From: Pseudomonadota bacterium
GTDB taxonomy: Bacteria; Pseudomonadota; Gammaproteobacteria; Steroidobacterales; Steroidobacteraceae
Assembly: GCA_963204835.1 (NCBI GenBank)
Contig: CAUJHJ010000027.1
Coordinates: 1 to 49,090, forward strand
Reading direction: 5' to 3'
DNA: 49,090 nucleotides
Shown: positions 45,237-49,090 of the stretch, piece after piece
How the letters are laid out: every line of letters begins with the position of its first letter
Numbering within the stretch: position 1 is the first letter of the stretch
Program-made: the position numbers and the translations under genes
Notes under the pieces: generated by a model
What the model saw: only the letters and a program-made list of their open reading frames with translations
Database searches by the model: none
What the model was told of the DNA's origin: nothing

Positions 45237-46085
45237 ATGGCGCGCCGCTACGGCCCCCCAGCCAGCCTGCGAGGCAAGGTTCGCCTCGTGGGCCTGTCCG
45301 ACACGGGCAAGGTGCGCGAGCACAACGAGGACACGATCGCCGTCGATCCCGACCTCGGCCTGCTGGTGCTCGCCGACGGCATGGGCGGCTACAACGCCGG
45401 CGAGGTGGCGAGCGGCATTGCGGTCAAGACGATCGTCAATCTGGTGCGCGAAGCGATGGAACGCGAAGACATGACCGTCGTCGACCCGGCCACCAAGCTC
45501 ACGCGCCCGAGCATCATCCTGCGCGATGCGATCACGCGGGCGAACAAGATCATCTACCAGACCGCGCGCTCGCAGCCGCAATGCGAGGGCATGGGCACCA
45601 CGATCGTCAGCGCCCTGCTGTTCGACAACATGATCTCGATCGCCCACGTGGGCGACTCGCGGCTCTACCGCCTGCGCGGCCCGAAGTTCGAGCAGGTCAC
45701 GATGGACCACTCGCTGTTGCAGGAACTGGTCGACCGCGGCTTCTACTCGCCCGAGGAGGCGCAGCGGGCGGCCAACAAGAACTACGTCACCCGCGCGCTC
45801 GGCGTCGAGGCCAATGTCGAGGTCGAGCTGCAGGAAGTCCCTGTTCACAAAGGCGATCATTACGTCCTGTGCTCCGACGGCCTGAACGACATGGTCGAGG
45901 ACAGCGATATTCACTTAACGGTCAATACCTTTGGTGATAATCTGGATACGGTCGCCAAGCATTTGATTCAACTTGCGAACGACAACGGGGGTCGGGACAA
46001 CGTCTCGGTCGTGCTGGCCCAGATCCTCGACACATTCCCCGCTCGTCGCGGCGTTTTCGATCGGGTATTGGGCTGGTTCAGCTGA
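45237..46085 (+). CDS. PP2C-type serine/threonine phosphatase (Stp1-like)
   Basis: 282 residues with the full set of PPM metal-site motifs: SDTGKVREHNEDT, LLVLADGMGGYNAG, EGMGTTIVSALL, AHVGDSRLYRL, LCSDGLNDMV and GGRDNVSVVLA. It removes phosphate from Ser/Thr kinase substrates in the cytoplasm. It is followed 13 bases later by an FHA protein gene, an arrangement typical of Hanks-kinase signalling modules, but no kinase gene is in the window. Confidence 0.93.
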   Translation: MARRYGPPASLRGKVRLVGLSDTGKVREHNEDTIAVDPDLGLLVLADGMGGYNAGEVASGIAVKTIVNLVREAMEREDMTVVDPATKLTRPSIILRDAITRANKIIYQTARSQPQCEGMGTTIVSALLFDNMISIAHVGDSRLYRLRGPKFEQVTMDHSLLQELVDRGFYSPEEAQRAANKNYVTRALGVEANVEVELQEVPVHKGDHYVLCSDGLNDMVEDSDIHLTVNTFGDNLDTVAKHLIQLANDNGGRDNVSVVLAQILDTFPARRGVFDRVLGWFS

Positions 46086-46098
46086 GTAAGGCGGACAC

Positions 46099-46803
46099 AT
46101 GGCACGCTTGATTTTGAGCCTGGATAGCCAGGTCCTCGCGGAATACAACATGAACAAGGAGCGCTACACGATCGGGCGCCTCCCTGACAATGACATCCGC
46201 ATCGACAACCCCGCGGTGAGCGGCCATCACTCGCTGATCATCAACATCCTCAACGACTCGTTCCTCGAGGACCTGAACAGCACCAACGGCACCTACGTCA
46301 ACGGCAAGCTGATCAAGAAGCATGCCCTGCAGCACGGCGACGTCGTGACCGTCGGCCACCACCAGCTGCGCTTCGTCGAAGACGACGAGCAGCAGGACGA
46401 ATTCGAAAAGACGATGGTGATCCAGCCGTCCGCGCGCCCGGTCGACAAGCTGCGCGACGTCGCGGCGGATGCGGCCGCGGGTCCGAGCGCCACCGGCATC
46501 CGCAAGGCCCTCGCGGAAGGCCAGCAGGCGTTCAAGCCGGCGAAGCTGCAGGTGCTGTCCGGCGCTTTCGCGGGCCGTGAACTCGAACTGTCGAAGGCGC
46601 TCACCACCCTCGGCCGCCCCGGCGTGCAGGTGGCGGCGATCACGCGCCGCGCCGACGGTTACTTCATCGTGCACGTCGACAGCGACTCGGAAGGCAACTT
46701 CCCGCTGGTCAACGGCAGCGCGATCGGCGCGCAGGCCCGCAAGCTGCAGGACAACGACGTCATCCAGCTCGCCGGCGTGAAGATGGGGTTCTTCGAAGGC
46801 TGA
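46099..46803 (+). CDS. FHA-domain protein with a second FHA-like domain
   Basis: 234 residues, with a clear Shine-Dalgarno (AAGGCGG). The N-terminal FHA domain (about 20-95) has the phosphothreonine-binding signature IGRLPDNDIRIDNPAVSGHHS and NSTNGTYVNG. A linker includes the possible phospho-acceptor FEKTMVI, then a C-terminal region (about 150-234) with an FHA-like pattern (LGRPGVQVAAITRRADGYFI, PLVNGSAIG, LQDNDVIQLAGVKMGFF) in which the Ser and His of the binding loop are replaced. It probably acts as an adaptor in the same pathway as the adjacent phosphatase. Confidence 0.88.
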   Translation: MARLILSLDSQVLAEYNMNKERYTIGRLPDNDIRIDNPAVSGHHSLIINILNDSFLEDLNSTNGTYVNGKLIKKHALQHGDVVTVGHHQLRFVEDDEQQDEFEKTMVIQPSARPVDKLRDVAADAAAGPSATGIRKALAEGQQAFKPAKLQVLSGAFAGRELELSKALTTLGRPGVQVAAITRRADGYFIVHVDSDSEGNFPLVNGSAIGAQARKLQDNDVIQLAGVKMGFFEG

Positions 46804-46816
46804 CCGGCGGCGCGTC

Positions 46817-47341
46817 GTGACCGTCCTCGAGACCCGGCGCCTCGCGCTGCGCCTCATCGAGACGGGCGATGCGCCCTTCATCCTGCGGCTGCTGAACGAG
46901 CCCTCGTTCCTGCGCTTCATCGGCGATCGCGGCGTGCGCAACCTCGACGACGCGCGCGCCTACATCGAGAAAGGCCCGATCACGAGCTACGAGCGCCACG
47001 GCCTCGGCCTGTGGCTCGTGCAATTGCGGGAAGGCGGCACGCCGATCGGCATGTGCGGCCTGCTGAAGCGCGACAACCTCGACGACATCGACATCGGCTT
47101 CGCCTACCTGCCCGAGTATTGGGGCCAGGGCTACGGCTACGAAGCGGCCGCTGCCGTCATGGACCACGGCCGCCGGGTGCTCGGCATCCCGCGCATTGTT
47201 GCCATCGTTTCGCCGGACAACGCCGGCTCGATCCGGCTCCTCGAGAAGATCGGCCTCATGTTCGAGCGCAACATCGACTTCCATGGCGAGGGACGGGAGA
47301 CGAGCCTCTTCGTGCCTGCTCCCGCGCCGGCTCCCACATAG
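46817..47341 (+). CDS. GNAT-family N-acetyltransferase (RimJ/RimL type)
   Basis: 174 residues from a GTG at 46817, 13 bases after the FHA gene. TVLETRRLALRLIETGDAPFILRLLNEPSFLRFIGD is the usual N-terminus of this subfamily. The acetyl-CoA site lies around IGFAYLPEYWGQGYGYEAAAA, and SPDNAGSIRLLEKIGLMFE near the end is typical. Substrates in the group are protein N-termini or small amines; none can be assigned. Confidence 0.9.
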   Translation: MTVLETRRLALRLIETGDAPFILRLLNEPSFLRFIGDRGVRNLDDARAYIEKGPITSYERHGLGLWLVQLREGGTPIGMCGLLKRDNLDDIDIGFAYLPEYWGQGYGYEAAAAVMDHGRRVLGIPRIVAIVSPDNAGSIRLLEKIGLMFERNIDFHGEGRETSLFVPAPAPAPT

Positions 47342-47432
47342 CCCCCGAGTTCGCCGCGTATTCCGCTTCCGTCGGGATCCCGAGCCCCGCGAACCAGGAC
47401 CCGCGACTGCGCCCAGGATCACAGCCCACGCT

Positions 47433-47438
47433 TACAAT
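47433..47438 (+). promoter_or_regulatory. -10 element TACAAT, leaderless promoter of the serine hydrolase gene
   Basis: Five of six consensus bases, exactly six bases (CCCCGC) before the ATG at 47445, with no Shine-Dalgarno. Confidence 0.5.
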
Positions 47439-47444
47439 CCCCGC

Positions 47445-48518
47445 ATGCGCCCAGTCCCCCTTGCCCTCGCTGTACTGGCCCTGGCGTCCATGCCGTCCGC
47501 CGATCGCGCGGCTCCGCGAGACACCCTGCAATCCTCGGTCGACGCGCTGATGCACGCTTACACCGGCAAGGCACCCGGGGCCGCGGTGCTGGTGTTACGC
47601 GACGGCCGACCGCTCGTGCGCCGCGGCTACGGCCTTGCCGACCTTGAAAGCGGCAGCCCGGTCACGCCCGCCACCAACTTCCGCCTGGCCTCGGTGACCA
47701 AGCAATTCACCGCCGCCTCGATCCTGCTGCTCGCGCAGGACGACAAGCTCTCGCTCGACGACCCGGTGCGCAAGTGGCTGCCTTCTTTGCCGGCCAGCGA
47801 CGAAGCGATCACCCTGCGCCACCTGCTGACCCACGCCTCGAGGCTGATCGACTATGAAGACCTGATGGCACCCGACGCAACCGAGCAGGTGCACGACATC
47901 GACGTGCTGCACATGCTCGAGGGCGAGCAGCGCCTCTACTTCCCTCCCGGCACCGGCTACCGCTACAGCAACGGTGCCTACGCGCTGCTGGCGCTGATCG
48001 TCGGCAAGGCGTCGGGGCAGGACTTTGCGACCTTCCTGCGTGAACGCATCTTCAAGCCGCTGGGCATGGTCAACACCGTCGCCTACGAGAAGGGCATCTC
48101 CACCGTCCCCCACCGCGCTTACGGGCACAGCCTGGTCGACGGCCATTGGATGCGCACCGACCAGAGTTCGACCAGTGCGGTGCTCGGCGACGGTGGCATC
48201 TATTCCTCGATCGACGACCTGGCGAAATGGGATGCGGCGCTCTACGACAACCGACTGCTGTCGGACTCGAGTCGCGCTGACGCCGTTTCCCTGCACAACC
48301 CGATCCACGACGAGACCGACGTGGAAGGCTATGGCTACGGCTGGCGCATCCACGGCGACATGCTGTGGCACTCGGGCGAGACCCTGGGCGGTCGCAATGT
48401 GATCATTCGCTGGCCGCACCGCCACCTCACGGTGGTGGTATTGACCAATCGAAACGACCCCGAGCCCTACCGGCTGGCGCGCAGGATCGCTGCGTTGTAC
48501 CTGCCAGCCACGCCCTGA
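47445..48518 (+). CDS. exported serine hydrolase, beta-lactamase/esterase fold
   Basis: 357 residues from the ATG at 47445 with a signal peptide (about 1-22). All three active-site motifs of class C-type enzymes are present: S83-V-T-K86 (LASVTKQFTA), Y174-S-N176 (YRYSNGAYAL), and HSG in LWHSGETLGG near the C-terminus. LRHLLTHASRL is also typical. It is probably an esterase or D-amino-acid peptidase. A short, broken copy of its 3' part lies 450-550 bp downstream (48955-49040). It is not closely related in sequence to the Tat-exported hydrolase at 18452. Confidence 0.9.
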   Translation: MRPVPLALAVLALASMPSADRAAPRDTLQSSVDALMHAYTGKAPGAAVLVLRDGRPLVRRGYGLADLESGSPVTPATNFRLASVTKQFTAASILLLAQDDKLSLDDPVRKWLPSLPASDEAITLRHLLTHASRLIDYEDLMAPDATEQVHDIDVLHMLEGEQRLYFPPGTGYRYSNGAYALLALIVGKASGQDFATFLRERIFKPLGMVNTVAYEKGISTVPHRAYGHSLVDGHWMRTDQSSTSAVLGDGGIYSSIDDLAKWDAALYDNRLLSDSSRADAVSLHNPIHDETDVEGYGYGWRIHGDMLWHSGETLGGRNVIIRWPHRHLTVVVLTNRNDPEPYRLARRIAALYLPATP

Positions 48519-48701
48519 TCGCGAGAGCGTTACAGCATCGCGAGGCGTCGGGTGACCCAGCCGAATCCGGCCTTGCGAGCATCGCTCCCAAGCGCGTTGC
48601 GCGCCGACTCCAGCGTGGCGCGCGACCGCGCCCGAGCACCCGGAGCATGGCCAGCCGCGCTTCGCCGCATCCTGCGCCTTGAACATCGATGACCTGTCGC
48701 G
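48519..48701. other. intergenic stretch without a recognisable gene
   Basis: First third of a 572-bp region with no intact gene. Open frames here are short, use Arg/Ala-rich composition and match no family I know. I see no terminator with a U-run after the serine hydrolase. Confidence 0.5.
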
Positions 48702-48827
48702 TTGACCTCGAAGGTCTTCGACCTGCTGCGCGCTATCCGCGTGGGAGTGGCGATCGGGGAGAACAGCCTGCCGCAGAGCATATCCGCTTTGCGACGCGCG
48801 CTGGGCGAGACGCCGGGATCCAATCGA
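48702..48827 (+). pseudogene. fragment of a CadC/OmpR-type winged-helix regulator
   Basis: The translation contains SKVFDLLRA and then VGVAIGENSLPQSISALRR followed by ALGETPG. These resemble the start and the recognition-helix part of the N-terminal winged helix of CadC-like regulators (VFDLL...VWP-VAVEENSL-QSISALRRALGE). About 20 residues that should lie between the two blocks are missing, and nothing upstream or downstream completes the protein. I read it as a remnant with an internal deletion. Confidence 0.5.
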
Positions 48828-48954
48828 GTCAGATCAACTGCGCCTTTGTGCTCGCCTCGGCATGTTTGTGCAGTCGCACGGACGCGTCACGCAATTCAGT
48901 GAACGACGACTGGCGAATTGGAACGAAGCGCGTGAGTGTGAAATCGAACAGAGT

Positions 48955-49040
48955 GGCATCTCCACCGTCATTCACGCCGCCTGCGGGCACAGCCTGGTCG
49001 ACGGCAATGGCAACGGCTCGCGCGCAGGATCGCCGCAGGG
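48955..49040 (+). pseudogene. decayed partial copy of the serine hydrolase gene
   Basis: Two blocks match the gene at 47445-48518. Bases 48955-49008 (translation GISTV, then GHSLVDG) correspond to about 48095-48151. Bases 49012-49035 (frame-shifted, translation RLARRIAA) correspond to about 48471-48494 at the C-terminus. Some 320 bp between the blocks are missing and the frame differs by one base, so it cannot be expressed as a protein. Confidence 0.7.
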
Positions 49041-49090
49041 AAGCCGCAGCACTGGCAGTACCCATTGCGCAGAGCCTAGAATCGCCGTCT

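Noticed and set aside
48530..48823. Minus-strand 97-residue frame in the terminal gap
   Set aside because: It is Arg/Ala-rich, lacks any motif I know and is antisense to the winged-helix fragment, so I see no support for a gene.

Overview
The window is a dense, GC-rich (roughly two thirds G+C by eye) bacterial chromosome segment with 41 protein genes and two degraded gene fragments. It has no rRNA, tRNA or CRISPR array that I can see. The gene set (typA, rpsP-rimM-trmD-rplS beside ffh and corB, bifunctional putA, sdaA, kbl, sppA, radA, a TctDE-type two-component pair, a TonB-dependent siderophore receptor and a PEP-CTERM protein with a sigma-54 promoter) points to a gammaproteobacterium. Something near the Steroidobacterales, Nevskiales or Xanthomonadales is my guess, and that placement is inference.

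Layout. 1-4670: the 3' part of typA, then a porin O/P-family gene with its own OmpR-type regulator and kinase. 4644-9313 (minus): a TctD/TctE-like regulator-kinase pair followed by an exported M20 peptidase and a PepSY-TM protein. 9404-18235: a lone iron-type solute-binding protein facing a five-gene minus-strand unit, in transcription order TonB-dependent receptor, NAD-type isocitrate/isopropylmalate dehydrogenase, cupin, short aconitase-family enzyme and CitMHS citrate transporter. 18452-23490: three exported hydrolases and a secreted protein made of two repeated domains. 23556-30851: amino-acid catabolism (putA-sdaA, kbl) with a DUF481 outer-membrane protein and a queuosine-precursor transporter. 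30858-38527: sppA, a PQQ sugar dehydrogenase-like lipoprotein, and the rplS/trmD/rimM/rpsP/ffh/corB housekeeping block. 38744-43510: PEP-CTERM protein, urea transporter, LytS/LytTR-type signalling pair and a membrane-anchored medium-chain reductase. 43633-48518: radA, a PP2C phosphatase with an FHA protein, a GNAT enzyme and a serine hydrolase. 48519-49090 holds only decayed gene pieces.

How the genes may work together. The most interesting part is 9404-23490. A TonB receptor of the ferric-siderophore type heads an operon whose other products look able to import a citrate-like tricarboxylate and convert it to a 2-oxo acid. Four promoters in this zone carry the same unusual site, GACAG-N6-GACAG with 11-bp periodicity, and in each case it reads in the direction of the gene it precedes. 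This suggests one response regulator controls the receptor, the CitMHS transporter and two exported hydrolases. I read this as a candidate system for scavenging an iron-citrate-type chelate, or a citrate ester, and then burning the carrier.

A second window-wide pattern is that about eleven genes have a -10 hexamer 5-7 bases from the start codon, so they probably make leaderless mRNAs. One 20-bp divergent promoter serves two such genes.
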